Shown here: positions 17,881 through 26,671 of the stretch, piece after piece
How the letters are laid out: the number at the start of each line of letters is the position of its first letter
Numbering within the stretch: position 1 is the stretch's first letter
Origin: Chitinophaga parva
GTDB taxonomy: Bacteria > Bacteroidota > Bacteroidia > Chitinophagales > Chitinophagaceae
Direction: 5' to 3'
Length of the DNA stretch: 64,000 bases
Assembly (NCBI RefSeq): GCF_003071345.1
Contig: NZ_QCYK01000002.1
Coordinates: forward strand, 1,426,001-1,490,000
The notes under the pieces: model-generated
The model's database searches: none
Told to the model about the DNA's origin: nothing
What the model saw: the letters and a program-made list of their open reading frames with translations, nothing else
Translations under genes and position numbers: made by a program

Positions 17881-20280
17881 ATGCTCCGTAACTACCTCAC
17901 AGTAGCCCTCCGCCAGCTAAGCCGCCACCGCGGCTATGCCATCATCAATATCATGGGCCTCACCCTGGCCATTACCTGCTCCCTGCTGATCTTCCTGGTG
18001 GTAAGCTGGCACTTTAGTTTCGACCGTTTTCATACAAAGGCCAGCCGCATTTACCAGGCTACCACTATCCTCAATGACGGCAACGTCAATCATTTTGCCG
18101 GTGTGCCGGGCCCCCTGGCCAAGGCGATACGGCAGGAATTTGCTTTCGTGGAAAACACCGCCCGCATTGTTACCTATCCCAACACGCTGGTGAGCACCAC
18201 GCAGCATGGCACCGTGCAGAAGTACATGGAAGCAGGCGGCGTAGCCTTTACCGGGCCCTCCTTCTTTAAAATATTTGATTTCCCCCTGCTGCTGGGCGAT
18301 CCCAACGCGTTACAGGGGCCCGGCGGTGCATTACTAACGGAAACCACTGCACGTAAATATTTTGGAAACCCCGCCGCTGCGCTGGGGCAAACGATCCGTT
18401 TTAAGAACAAGATAGATTTCATTGTAAAGGGCGTGCTGCGCGATCTGCCAGGTAATACCGATGTAACCGCAAAGGTGTTTGTGTCTGATGCCAACCTTGC
18501 CCAGGAAAATCCCTTCACCGCCAGCGATAGCAGCTGGGATGGATTCTATGGGCGGTGCCTGGCCTATGTGCTCGTGAAGCCGGGTACCACGCCCGCACAA
18601 ATGCAAGCCGCATTGAAGCAGGTGGTACAAAAGAACTACAAGCCGGATGAGATCACCCGCCAGGGCTGGGCATTTGAAATGATACCCTTGCAGGATGCCC
18701 ACTTCTTCAGCGGGTACCGGGAGCATGCCAATAAGAAGAACCTCTGGACACTGGCCGCTATCGCGGCTTTCATACTGCTCACCGCGTGTGTCAATTTTAT
18801 AAATCTCAGCACGGCCCGGGCGCTGAACCGTGCCCGGGAAATAGGGGTGCGTAAAGTAATGGGAAGCCTGCGCCGCCAGCTGGTAGGCCAGTTCCTGCTG
18901 GAAACTGCCATCATCACGTTGCTATCCGTGTTGTTGTCCGTATTGATCACTATTATCTTATTGCCCGCGCTTAATGATATGGTGAAGGTGCAGCTTAGCC
19001 TTCGCCAGCTGTATAGTCCTGCGGTATTGGTTTTCCTGCCCCTGCTGGTCATCATGGTCACCTTGCTGGCGGGCGCTTATCCCGGGCTGGTGATGGCGCG
19101 TTTCCAGCCGGTACAGTCGCTCAGGGGCGGGATATCCCAACAGCAGGTTGGTGGGTTCTCCCTGCGGCGGGTGCTGGTAGTGTTGCAGTTCACCATTTCA
19201 CAGGTGTTGATCATTGGCGCAGTGGTGGTGGCCTGGCAAATGTACTATGCCGTGCATGCAGACTTAGGTTTCCAGCGCAATGCGGTGGTGATGGTCAATG
19301 TACCGGAGCAGCACCGCCTGCAGCTTCAGACATTGCGTACCCGGTTACAGCACATTCCTGGTGTGTACAAAGCCAGTGTGTTCTTTATGCCGCCTGCCTC
19401 CACTTCCGGCAATGCTACCACCGTGCAGTTTGAAGCACGCCCGCAGCCGGAAAGCTGGTACGTGGATGAGAAAGATGCGGATGACCAGTACCTCTCCACC
19501 TTTGGGCTGCAACTGGTAGCGGGCCGCAACTTTTTCCCGGCAGATTCCGCGAAAGAATTTGTGGTCAATGAAAAGTTTGTAAAGCTCCTGGGTATTGCAA
19601 CGCCGGCTGATGTCATAGGCCACCAGGTAAGCATTGATGCGGGCAGTGGCGTGGGTACTATTGTAGGGGTGGTGAAGAATTTTTACAACTCTTCTTTTCA
19701 TAACGAGATAGGGCCGGTGGTGATCATGCCTAACTATCATCAATATACGCACTGCGCCGTGGTAACAGATCCGGAACATATTCCGGAAGTATTGAAATCC
19801 CTGTCTGCGCTCTGGGCTACCGAATTTCCCAACGCGGTGTTTACTTACGAATTTATAGATGATCACATTGCCCGGTTCTATGAGCAGGATTATGTGATCT
19901 TGCGCCTGGTGGAAGTATTTACAGCGATCGCGGTGTTCATTGGCTGTTTGGGGCTGTATGGCCTGGCTGCCTTCCTGGCGGTAAACAAGACCCGTGAAAT
20001 AGGCGTACGCAAGGTATTGGGTGCCGGTTTGCACCAGATCCTCTGGCTGTTTGGAAAGGAATTCAGCCGCCTGCTGTTGCTGGCATTTGTAGTGGCAGCG
20101 CCCCTGGGCTGGTATGCGGCCACCCGTTACCTCGAGCAATTCAAGTATCACATCACGCCAGGTCCCGGCATCTTCCTGCTTTCGTTTGCAGGTACCGGGC
20201 TGGTGGCCATTTGCACGGTGGGCTACCTGTCTGTAAGGGCCGCCCTGGCTAATCCTGTGAAGAGCCTTGCCAGCGCATGA
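17881..20280 (+). CDS. FtsX/MacB-type ABC transporter permease
   Basis: 799 residues from ATG 17881; an upstream TTG in frame adds only 13 residues, and the family start 'MLRNYLTVALRQLSRHRGYAII' fits the ATG. The architecture is two MacB periplasmic-core plus FtsX units: membrane spans near residues 20-45, 280-310, 335-365 and 385-415, then again near 430-450, 675-705, 730-755 and 765-785. The repeated signature 'NRAREIGVRKVMG' and 'NKTREIGVRKVLG' lies after each. No ATPase follows on this strand. The stop codon touches that of the convergent ATPase gene at 20281. Such permeases in Bacteroidota often handle antimicrobial compounds or lipoproteins. Confidence 0.9.
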   Translation: MLRNYLTVALRQLSRHRGYAIINIMGLTLAITCSLLIFLVVSWHFSFDRFHTKASRIYQATTILNDGNVNHFAGVPGPLAKAIRQEFAFVENTARIVTYPNTLVSTTQHGTVQKYMEAGGVAFTGPSFFKIFDFPLLLGDPNALQGPGGALLTETTARKYFGNPAAALGQTIRFKNKIDFIVKGVLRDLPGNTDVTAKVFVSDANLAQENPFTASDSSWDGFYGRCLAYVLVKPGTTPAQMQAALKQVVQKNYKPDEITRQGWAFEMIPLQDAHFFSGYREHANKKNLWTLAAIAAFILLTACVNFINLSTARALNRAREIGVRKVMGSLRRQLVGQFLLETAIITLLSVLLSVLITIILLPALNDMVKVQLSLRQLYSPAVLVFLPLLVIMVTLLAGAYPGLVMARFQPVQSLRGGISQQQVGGFSLRRVLVVLQFTISQVLIIGAVVVAWQMYYAVHADLGFQRNAVVMVNVPEQHRLQLQTLRTRLQHIPGVYKASVFFMPPASTSGNATTVQFEARPQPESWYVDEKDADDQYLSTFGLQLVAGRNFFPADSAKEFVVNEKFVKLLGIATPADVIGHQVSIDAGSGVGTIVGVVKNFYNSSFHNEIGPVVIMPNYHQYTHCAVVTDPEHIPEVLKSLSALWATEFPNAVFTYEFIDDHIARFYEQDYVILRLVEVFTAIAVFIGCLGLYGLAAFLAVNKTREIGVRKVLGAGLHQILWLFGKEFSRLLLLAFVVAAPLGWYAATRYLEQFKYHITPGPGIFLLSFAGTGLVAICTVGYLSVRAALANPVKSLASA

Positions 20281-20976
20281 TCAAAACTGCTTTTGGGTAG
20301 TGATGATATGGCCGTCCTGCATCTCAATGGTACGGTCGCTGCGGTGGGCAAAATCATTGTCGTGCGTCACGGCCACAATGGTCTGGTGGTAGTTGTGTGC
20401 CAGGTCCTGCAGGATGTCAAACACAATGCCCGTGTTTTTGCTATCCAGGTTGCCGGTAGGCTCATCACCCATGATGATCAGCGGGTCGTTGATGAGCGCG
20501 CGGGCAATGGCTACCCGTTGCTGTTGCCCACCGGAGAGCTTGGCGGAGAGTTTCAGGGCCTGGTCTTCAAGGCCCAGCATCTTCAGCTTTTCATAAGCCC
20601 TTTCTTCAATTTCTTTCCGGGAGTATCTGCCCAGTCTTAGCGCCGGTATCATTACGTTGCGCAGGCAACTGAACTCTGGCAACAGGTAGTGGAACTGGAA
20701 TACAAAACCGATCTTCTCATTGCGCAGGGCCGCCAGGCTGTTCTGCTTCATGCCGGTTATCTGCTGGTTGTGTATGGAGAGTGTGCCATCATATTCCGTA
20801 TCCATGGTAGACAGGATGTAGAGCAGGGTTGACTTTCCACTGCCGGACTTGCCCACCAGGGTTACAAATTCACCCTGGTTCACGGTAAAGGAAATATCAT
20901 TCAGTACCCGGAACTTTTCGGGGTCATAGAAATATTTACCTATTTTATCCGCCTGCAAAATAACTTCTGACTGCAT
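20281..20976 (-). CDS. ABC transporter ATP-binding protein (LolD/MacB type)
   Basis: 231 residues. Walker [10 protein letters not shown] at 42-50, signature '[15 protein letters not shown]', Walker B '[13 protein letters not shown]'. The compact size and '[10 protein letters not shown]' are typical of the LolD/MacB/FtsE branch. It lies last in a four-gene minus-strand operon: TolC-like, HlyD-like, permease, ATPase. It starts 4 bp after the permease stop. It should energise the permease at 20981 in a MacAB-TolC-like pump. It could in principle also serve the convergent permease at 17881, which has no ATPase of its own. Substrate unknown. Confidence 0.93.
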   Translation of the reverse strand: MQSEVILQADKIGKYFYDPEKFRVLNDISFTVNQGEFVTLVGKSGSGKSTLLYILSTMDTEYDGTLSIHNQQITGMKQNSLAALRNEKIGFVFQFHYLLPEFSCLRNVMIPALRLGRYSRKEIEERAYEKLKMLGLEDQALKLSAKLSGGQQQRVAIARALINDPLIIMGDEPTGNLDSKNTGIVFDILQDLAHNYHQTIVAVTHDNDFAHRSDRTIEMQDGHIITTQKQF

Positions 20977-20980
20977 ATGC

Positions 20981-22228
20981 TTATTTTCTGAAAATGGATA
21001 CCGGGTCTACGTTCGAGGCTTTACGCGCAGGAAAATAGCCGGCAAAGAAAGTGATGATCAGGCCAAAGATGATACCGCGGGTATACATCTGCGGTTCAAA
21101 ATGGATGGGGAAGTAGCCAATATCACCGCCCACGTACACATGTTGCAGCGCATACACCAGCAGGGAGCATAACAAGGATCCCATCACGATGCCGCCCAGC
21201 CCAATCATCATGGCCTGCTGCACAAAGATGCGTACCACGTCCCTGCCCTGGAAGCCCATGGCCTTGAGAATGGCTATTTCATTGATCTTCTGGTTAATGG
21301 TCATGTTCAGGATGTTGTAAATGCCAAAACCCGCCACCAGCAGGATAGACATGGAGATCACATTGATCAGGATAGTGCGCATCCTGGCTGCCGCCACCAG
21401 GGTTTCATTGGCCGCTTTCCAGTCTTCCGCTTTGTAACCGGTAAGGAAGGATAGCTGTGCGGAGTACCTGGCTGCATTGTCGTAGTCTTTCACATTCACA
21501 TCGATGTCGCTCACGTAGCTGGGGCTTTCCAGCTTCAGTTGCCGGGCGGTGCTGATGTTGATGTAAGACTTTGTTTTGTCAATATTGGAATTGCTGGTCT
21601 TGAACATGCCCACCACTTTCATCACCTTGGTTACATTGCGGGAAGAAGTGATGGTGATGTTATCCCCCGTTTTTACACTCATCTTCTGCGCTACGCCTAC
21701 CCCCACCAGGATGCCGTTGGGCGTGCTTTTCAGGTCCTCCATCCTGCCTTCCACCATGGTTTCGGCAATGCTGAACATCTTATCTGCCTCCTCAATGATC
21801 ACACCGGACGCGGTTCCTGCTATCTGTGTGCGGCCGCTGTTGTAGAATACATCCACGCCTACCTGGGGTGTGGCAATCACCACCTCCGGTTGCTGGCGCA
21901 GCAGGGCCAGTACCTGGTCCGGGTTGATGATCTTCTGGCTTTCCGGTACCACACGGGGATTTACGATCACCGGGAGTGCTCCATTGCCTGCGCCAGCCCG
22001 CAGCGGGGCGCTGATCTCATCATCCTTGTACACCCTTACGTGGGGTACATTTTTGAACATGGTAGCATCGGATTTTTTGGAAAAGCCCGCCGCCATGGAG
22101 TTCATGAATATGTAAATGGCCACACCGATGGTAACGCCCAGTGACGCCACCGCCGTGAGTTTGCGGCTGGTAGTGATGTATGTGAGCGAGATCTCCGAAT
22201 CAATGTTATGCCTGTGCTTGTCTGCCAT
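20981..22228 (-). CDS. FtsX-type ABC permease of the efflux operon
   Basis: 415 residues with four predicted membrane spans: one near the N-terminus ('VASLGVTIGVAIYIFMNS', about 27-46) and three at the C-terminus (about 285-310, 335-365, 385-405), enclosing a large MacB-type periplasmic core. The 'KINEIAILKAMGFQGRDVVRIF' loop is the usual FtsX coupling segment. With 8 core spans as a dimer it pairs with the ATPase encoded 4 bp downstream. It follows the HlyD-like adaptor gene by 5 bp. It is shorter than the 799-residue permease at 17881 and has one rather than two FtsX units. Confidence 0.92.
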   Translation of the reverse strand: MADKHRHNIDSEISLTYITTSRKLTAVASLGVTIGVAIYIFMNSMAAGFSKKSDATMFKNVPHVRVYKDDEISAPLRAGAGNGALPVIVNPRVVPESQKIINPDQVLALLRQQPEVVIATPQVGVDVFYNSGRTQIAGTASGVIIEEADKMFSIAETMVEGRMEDLKSTPNGILVGVGVAQKMSVKTGDNITITSSRNVTKVMKVVGMFKTSNSNIDKTKSYINISTARQLKLESPSYVSDIDVNVKDYDNAARYSAQLSFLTGYKAEDWKAANETLVAAARMRTILINVISMSILLVAGFGIYNILNMTINQKINEIAILKAMGFQGRDVVRIFVQQAMMIGLGGIVMGSLLCSLLVYALQHVYVGGDIGYFPIHFEPQMYTRGIIFGLIITFFAGYFPARKASNVDPVSIFRK

Positions 22229-22233
22229 GATCT

Positions 22234-23328
22234 TTATTTGTTGTCCTGGATCAATACCGCGTGTTCATCTATGCCACCCAGGATCTCCACCCAGTCGCTG
22301 GAGATGATGCCGGTTTGTACGGGCACCTTCTTCTTATCTTTTTTCAGCAGCACGGTACTGCCGTATTGCAGGTAGGAGCGGGGTATTACCAGGGCATTTT
22401 TCTTTTCACCGGTGATGATATTGGCCTCCAGCTGGGTGCCGGCTATGCGGAAATCCAGGCTGTCGGTAAAGTACGCCTTTACCAGGAAGGATTGTGTGTT
22501 GGCGTCAAATGCAGGCAGGATCTGGTGTACGGTGGCATTGTAAGTTTTAGCGCGGTTGGTGTTCAGGCGCACCACTACGGCCTGTCCTTCCTTCACCTTG
22601 GCCATGTTGGTTTCATCCACATTCAGCTTGGCGTATATCAGGTCCGGGTCACCGATCACGGCGATCACATCGCCTTTTTTTACATAGTCTCCCAGTTGCT
22701 TCAGCTTTTGATAAATGCGGCCATTGGTCACTGCCTTTACCTGGTTCTGGCCTGCCAGCACCTGGTTTACCCCGCTGGCAAAACGCTGGGCCACTTCCTG
22801 CTGGGTGGCATTGATCCTGGCATTGTTATACTCTTGTTGCAGCCCATCCAGCGTGGCTTTGGAGCTTACCGCCGCCAGTTGTGCGTTTTCATATTCCAGG
22901 CGTGATACGCTGTTGTTTTGGTACAGGCGCTTGTAACGGTCTGCCAGCTGCTGGTCCTGTTGCAGTTTGGCTTCCGCGGCCGTGATGTTAGCCTGGATCT
23001 GCTGCAGGGCAGGGGCGGAGGGCAGGGTATTGCGTTGGGCTATGCCATGCAGTTCTTCCGCGCTGCGGGAGTTCAGCACATTCTGGTGGTTGTCTATTAC
23101 AGCCAGCAGCTGGGTTTTGCTGACCAGGTCTCCTTCATTGAAGTTGAGCTGCACCAGGTAGCCATCCTGCTGGGCGGTGAGGTTGTATTGATCATAAGCT
23201 TCCAGCACGCCGGAGGCAAATACCATTTCGGTAATGTCGTGGCGCTCAGGGCTCACGCCTTTCTGGCCACCGCAGGCACTCAGGGCCAGCAGGCCTATGC
23301 AGGCCGGTAATAAGCGGGCAAGTCTCAT
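22234..23328 (-). CDS. HlyD/MacA-type periplasmic adaptor lipoprotein
   Basis: 364 residues from ATG 23328, which overlaps the TolC-like gene's TGA by 4 bp (ATGA), a coupled start; the longer frame upstream lacks a signal peptide. The lipobox is SA-C19. The sequence has the adaptor layout: a barrel-sandwich half ('QDGYLVQLNFNEGDLVSKTQLLAVIDN'-type), a long coiled-coil hairpin (about 70-160, 'ITAAEAKLQQDQQLADRYKRLYQ'-like), and a beta-barrel ('KKGDVIAVIGDPDLIYAKLNVDE'). It bridges the inner-membrane permease at 20981 and the outer-membrane channel at 23325. Drug, peptide or metabolite export are all possible. Confidence 0.92.
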   Translation of the reverse strand: MRLARLLPACIGLLALSACGGQKGVSPERHDITEMVFASGVLEAYDQYNLTAQQDGYLVQLNFNEGDLVSKTQLLAVIDNHQNVLNSRSAEELHGIAQRNTLPSAPALQQIQANITAAEAKLQQDQQLADRYKRLYQNNSVSRLEYENAQLAAVSSKATLDGLQQEYNNARINATQQEVAQRFASGVNQVLAGQNQVKAVTNGRIYQKLKQLGDYVKKGDVIAVIGDPDLIYAKLNVDETNMAKVKEGQAVVVRLNTNRAKTYNATVHQILPAFDANTQSFLVKAYFTDSLDFRIAGTQLEANIITGEKKNALVIPRSYLQYGSTVLLKKDKKKVPVQTGIISSDWVEILGGIDEHAVLIQDNK

Positions 23329-24635
23329 TTGAAAGTATTGTTGATGTTTATCTTGGATCTGTCGTATTCGCTGGTGGCCAGTTGGGCCACCGTGGTAATG
23401 CTGCTGTTCAGCCAATCGTTGAAAGAGATCAGCAGGTCTGTAGCGGAAAGAATGCCTTCCTTGTAAATATCCAGGTTCTTCTGGTAAGAATCTTTTTTCA
23501 GGGAGGCAATGTGTGATGAGAGCTGGTAGCTGGTAAATGCCTTTTTATAGTCCAGCACCACCTGCCGGTTGCTCACGCTGTCCTGCAGGGCGGCATGGGC
23601 AATATTGGTTTCATTGATCCGCATGTACACCCGGTCATACCGCACGGTAGCGGCTTTGGTCACGTCCGGGGCCAGGGGCACGCTGAAACGCAGGCCCACA
23701 TAATTGGTGCCTGGCCAGGAAGTTTTGTCGAAGAAACGGTTGTTACTGTATTGGTTCCATCCTACATTGCTGATGAAGCTCACCGTGGGCAGGAACCATT
23801 TTTTGTTGGCTTCCAGGTCTGCCTTGCGGTATTTCTGCTGCCATTCCCATTGCTGCTTATTCAGTGTATTCGTTGCCGTTAGGTTGTCGTCAAACACTGG
23901 CGATGGCTGGGCGGCTGTTACGCTCACTTCCGCACCGGCGGGAATGTCGCAGAGCAGTTTCAGGTTCTCTGTTTCCTGTGCAGCCAGTATTTCCAGCTGC
24001 TGTATGCGGTCTTTGATCGCCAGCTGGTTAGCCAGGGAGTTGTTTACATCCTGGGTGCGGGCTATGCCCTCCACCTGTTTGCGCTGCATGATCTGCGTAA
24101 GGGAATCCGCATTGACCAGGCTTTCCTGCAGGGCCAGGAGCTGCCATTTGTAAGAAAGGATATTGTAGTACGAAGCCGCAATACTCTCACAAAGGGTCTT
24201 TTTATTCAGCTGGTTGGTAATGCGGGTCAGCTGCTCATTGGCCCTGGATACTTTTACCAGCCCCATGGCGTAGGGGTTGAGGATGTCAAACTGGGGAGAG
24301 GTGCTGATGGTGCTTACGTATTGCTGGCCCAGGGTGATGGTCTTGAACTCACCGGGCTGGCCGCCGAAGATCTCCGCCGGCAGGAAGTTTACGGGCAGCT
24401 TGGTATTGTCTATGGCGGTGAAATTGGCCTCCGCCTTCAGGTTCCATTTAGAGAGCTGGGCGGCCAGGGTCTGGTACTTGGCCAGCAGCGTTTGTTGGGA
24501 GGCGTTCTTGTACGTACTGCTGTGCGCTTCCGCGTAGGCAAATACATCGTCGAGCGAGGTAAAGGTAAGCTGGTCCTGCGCAAAGGCTCCAAGCCCGGTG
24601 CACAACAGCCACCCTAGCATTAAGAATCGACGCAT
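23325..24635 (-). CDS. TolC-like outer-membrane efflux protein
   Basis: 436 residues with an export signal ('MLGWLLCTGLGAFAQ'). Two similar long helical hairpins, rich in 'YNILSYKWQLLALQESL' and 'VNNSLANQLAIKDRIQQLEIL'-like stretches, are the outer-membrane factor pattern; a C-terminal 'GILSATDLLISFNDW' segment matches the second repeat. It should form the outer-membrane exit duct of the pump. It is the first gene of the minus-strand operon and overlaps the adaptor gene by 4 bp. It is divergent from a LytS/LytTR two-component pair whose promoter region is shared. Confidence 0.9.
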   Translation of the reverse strand: MRRFLMLGWLLCTGLGAFAQDQLTFTSLDDVFAYAEAHSSTYKNASQQTLLAKYQTLAAQLSKWNLKAEANFTAIDNTKLPVNFLPAEIFGGQPGEFKTITLGQQYVSTISTSPQFDILNPYAMGLVKVSRANEQLTRITNQLNKKTLCESIAASYYNILSYKWQLLALQESLVNADSLTQIMQRKQVEGIARTQDVNNSLANQLAIKDRIQQLEILAAQETENLKLLCDIPAGAEVSVTAAQPSPVFDDNLTATNTLNKQQWEWQQKYRKADLEANKKWFLPTVSFISNVGWNQYSNNRFFDKTSWPGTNYVGLRFSVPLAPDVTKAATVRYDRVYMRINETNIAHAALQDSVSNRQVVLDYKKAFTSYQLSSHIASLKKDSYQKNLDIYKEGILSATDLLISFNDWLNSSITTVAQLATSEYDRSKININNTFK

Positions 24636-24730
24636 CGATGTGGTGTTTTAGAAACTGGTAAAATAGAATGCTGCAAAACTACTGCCTGGCGGGGCTTGTT
24701 TGCGGGAAATTATAGCAAAGGTGCCTTTTT

Positions 24731-24763
24731 TTATACCAAAATAACGGTGCATACTTGGTATAA
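24731..24763. promoter_or_regulatory. Inverted repeat between the efflux operon and the LytS/LytTR pair
   Basis: TTATACCAA at 24731-24739 and TTGGTATAA at 24755-24763 are perfect 9-bp complements across 15 bp. It sits 95 bp before the TolC ATG and 62 bp before the kinase ATG, well placed to regulate both. It is a candidate target of the LytTR regulator, though LytTR sites are more often direct repeats. Confidence 0.45.
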
Positions 24764-24824
24764 TTTCCGGGGAGTTTTGTATAAAACAGGAAGACGAATA
24801 GCCCCCTCGCTTTATTTTTGTACC

Positions 24825-25871
24825 ATGCGAAAAAATCCGAATGGGCAATTGGCCTCCGCCTGGCTGCTATCCTTCCTCCTGGAAGCACGCTACCGGGTGT
24901 TCCGCCATGTGCTGGTGCTGTGTTTTGTGGCGATAGCCTTGTATAACAACAATATGGTGGGCAATGAGCCCCTGGCCACGTATGTGAAGAGCTGCCTGTT
25001 TGTATGGCTGGTGGCCATGTTCTATACCAATATGTACTGGCTTACGCCTAAGTTCCTGCTGACAGGCCGCTACCTGCACTTCACGGCAGGCCTGCTCGTG
25101 TACCTTGTTATTGCCTACCAGATCGTCACTTTTGTAAAGCGCGTGCTGCATCCTTACCTGAATGACGGCCACCTGAACGACGGGCCCCGCATCTTTCCTT
25201 TTGTAGTGCTCATCATGTCACTGGTAGGTGCTTCTACGGCCATTAAGCTCTTCCAGCGCTGGGTGCTGGATACGCAGCGCATCAATGAACTGGAACGCAA
25301 TACACTGCAATCGGAAATGGAGCAGTTGAAGAACCAGATCAACCCGCATTTCCTGTTCAATATGCTGAACAATGCCAATGTGCTTACGCAAAAAGACCCG
25401 GAGAAGGCCTCCCAGGTGCTCCTGAAACTCAGTGATTTCCTGCGCTACCTGCTGTACGATAGTACCCGGGCACAGGTGCTCCTCACATCAGATATTCATT
25501 TTCTCAATGACCTGCTCAACCTGGAGCGCATCCGCCGGGACCAGTTCCGCTTCTCCATTTCACAGGAAGGCGCCCTGAGCGGGGTACTGGTACCGCCCCT
25601 GCTCTTTGTCACCTTCGTGGAAAACGCGGTGAAACACAACCTGGATGCGGATTCCCCGTCTTACGTGGAACTTTATTTTTCCGTGCAAAATGACATGCTG
25701 CAGTTTAAATGCGTAAATTCAAAGCCGGTACAAGCCGGCCCCAAAAAAGAGGGCGGCCTGGGTTTGGCAAACGTAAAGCGCAGGCTGGCTTTGCTTTACC
25801 CGGACCGGCACCGGCTGCAGATGCATGAAACTGCAGACCAATTCATCATCCAATTAAGCATCCGCTTATGA
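24825..25871 (+). CDS. LytS-type sensor histidine kinase
   Basis: 348 residues from ATG 24825; the longer frame begins with a TTG and an atypical sequence. Four predicted membrane spans (about 27-45, 52-70, 82-105 and 122-142) precede a His_kinase domain with the phosphoacceptor in 'NPHFLFNMLNN' (His165) and an ATP-binding part with 'FVENAVKHNLD' and 'GGLGLANVKRRLALLYP'. A TATTTTTG -7-like element ends only 4 bp before the ATG, so the mRNA may be almost leaderless. The stop overlaps the LytTR gene's start by 4 bp (ATGA). It faces the divergent efflux operon, its probable target. Confidence 0.92.
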   Translation: MRKNPNGQLASAWLLSFLLEARYRVFRHVLVLCFVAIALYNNNMVGNEPLATYVKSCLFVWLVAMFYTNMYWLTPKFLLTGRYLHFTAGLLVYLVIAYQIVTFVKRVLHPYLNDGHLNDGPRIFPFVVLIMSLVGASTAIKLFQRWVLDTQRINELERNTLQSEMEQLKNQINPHFLFNMLNNANVLTQKDPEKASQVLLKLSDFLRYLLYDSTRAQVLLTSDIHFLNDLLNLERIRRDQFRFSISQEGALSGVLVPPLLFVTFVENAVKHNLDADSPSYVELYFSVQNDMLQFKCVNSKPVQAGPKKEGGLGLANVKRRLALLYPDRHRLQMHETADQFIIQLSIRL

Positions 25872-26590
25872 ATTGCATCGTGGTAGATGACGAGCCCCTG
25901 GCACGGGAAGGCATGGCCCTGCTGATCAGTAAACAAAAGGACCTGCAACTGCTGGGTAATTTCAGCAACGCCGCCGCTGCCGCCGCTTTCCTGGATGAAA
26001 ACGCGGTGGACCTGGTGTTCCTGGACATTCAGATGCCCGGCACCAACGGGCTGGATTTTGCGCGCAGCATTTCCCCAAAGACACTGGTGGTCTTCACCAC
26101 CGCTTACGCGGAATACGCACTGGATAGCTACGATGTAGACGCGGTGGATTATCTCATCAAACCCATACGCCCCGAGCGCTTCCAGAAGGCCGTGCAGAAA
26201 GCGCAGGCTTACCTGCAACTGCTTAAAGGCTCACCACAGATGGCCAGCATTGAAAACATTGCCGGCGACTATTTTTTCGTGAAGGCAGATCGCAAAGTGT
26301 TCAAGGTTTTTTTCAAGGATATTCTTTTTATTGAAGGCCTCAAAGATTACGTGGTGCTGCATACGGAAGGACAGAATATTATTACTGCCATGAACATCAA
26401 AACCATTCACGACCAGCTGCCCGCCCAGCTCTTTGTGCGTATCAGCAAATCTTATATCGTGAATGTGCAGCACATTACTTCTTTTGACAACAACACCGTA
26501 TTCCTCCGCCAGTTTGAAGTGCCCATTGGCAATGCTTACCGCCAGCATTTTTTTGATGAATATGTGGCACGCAAACTCCTGAGCCGGTAG
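25868..26590 (+). CDS. LytTR-type response regulator
   Basis: 240 residues. Receiver domain at 1-115 with acidic pair DDE at 7-9, phosphoacceptor Asp53 in 'VFLDIQMPG', Thr/Ser in 'VFTTAYA' and Lys in 'YLIKPI'. The LytTR DNA-binding domain spans about 140-237 ('DRKVFKVFFKDILFIEGLKDYVVLHT', 'FVRISKSYIVNVQHI'). It is translationally coupled to the kinase by a 4-bp overlap. The pair is expected to act on the shared intergenic region and on the MFS gene 81 bp downstream or the efflux operon; this is inference from position. Confidence 0.95.
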   Translation: MNCIVVDDEPLAREGMALLISKQKDLQLLGNFSNAAAAAAFLDENAVDLVFLDIQMPGTNGLDFARSISPKTLVVFTTAYAEYALDSYDVDAVDYLIKPIRPERFQKAVQKAQAYLQLLKGSPQMASIENIAGDYFFVKADRKVFKVFFKDILFIEGLKDYVVLHTEGQNIITAMNIKTIHDQLPAQLFVRISKSYIVNVQHITSFDNNTVFLRQFEVPIGNAYRQHFFDEYVARKLLSR

Positions 26591-26671
26591 AACCTTTTTT
26601 GTCTTTATCACCCCCGTTCTTTGTCCCGCGCGCACAGCCTGGTTTTACCCCTGCATTCCTATTTTTACCAT

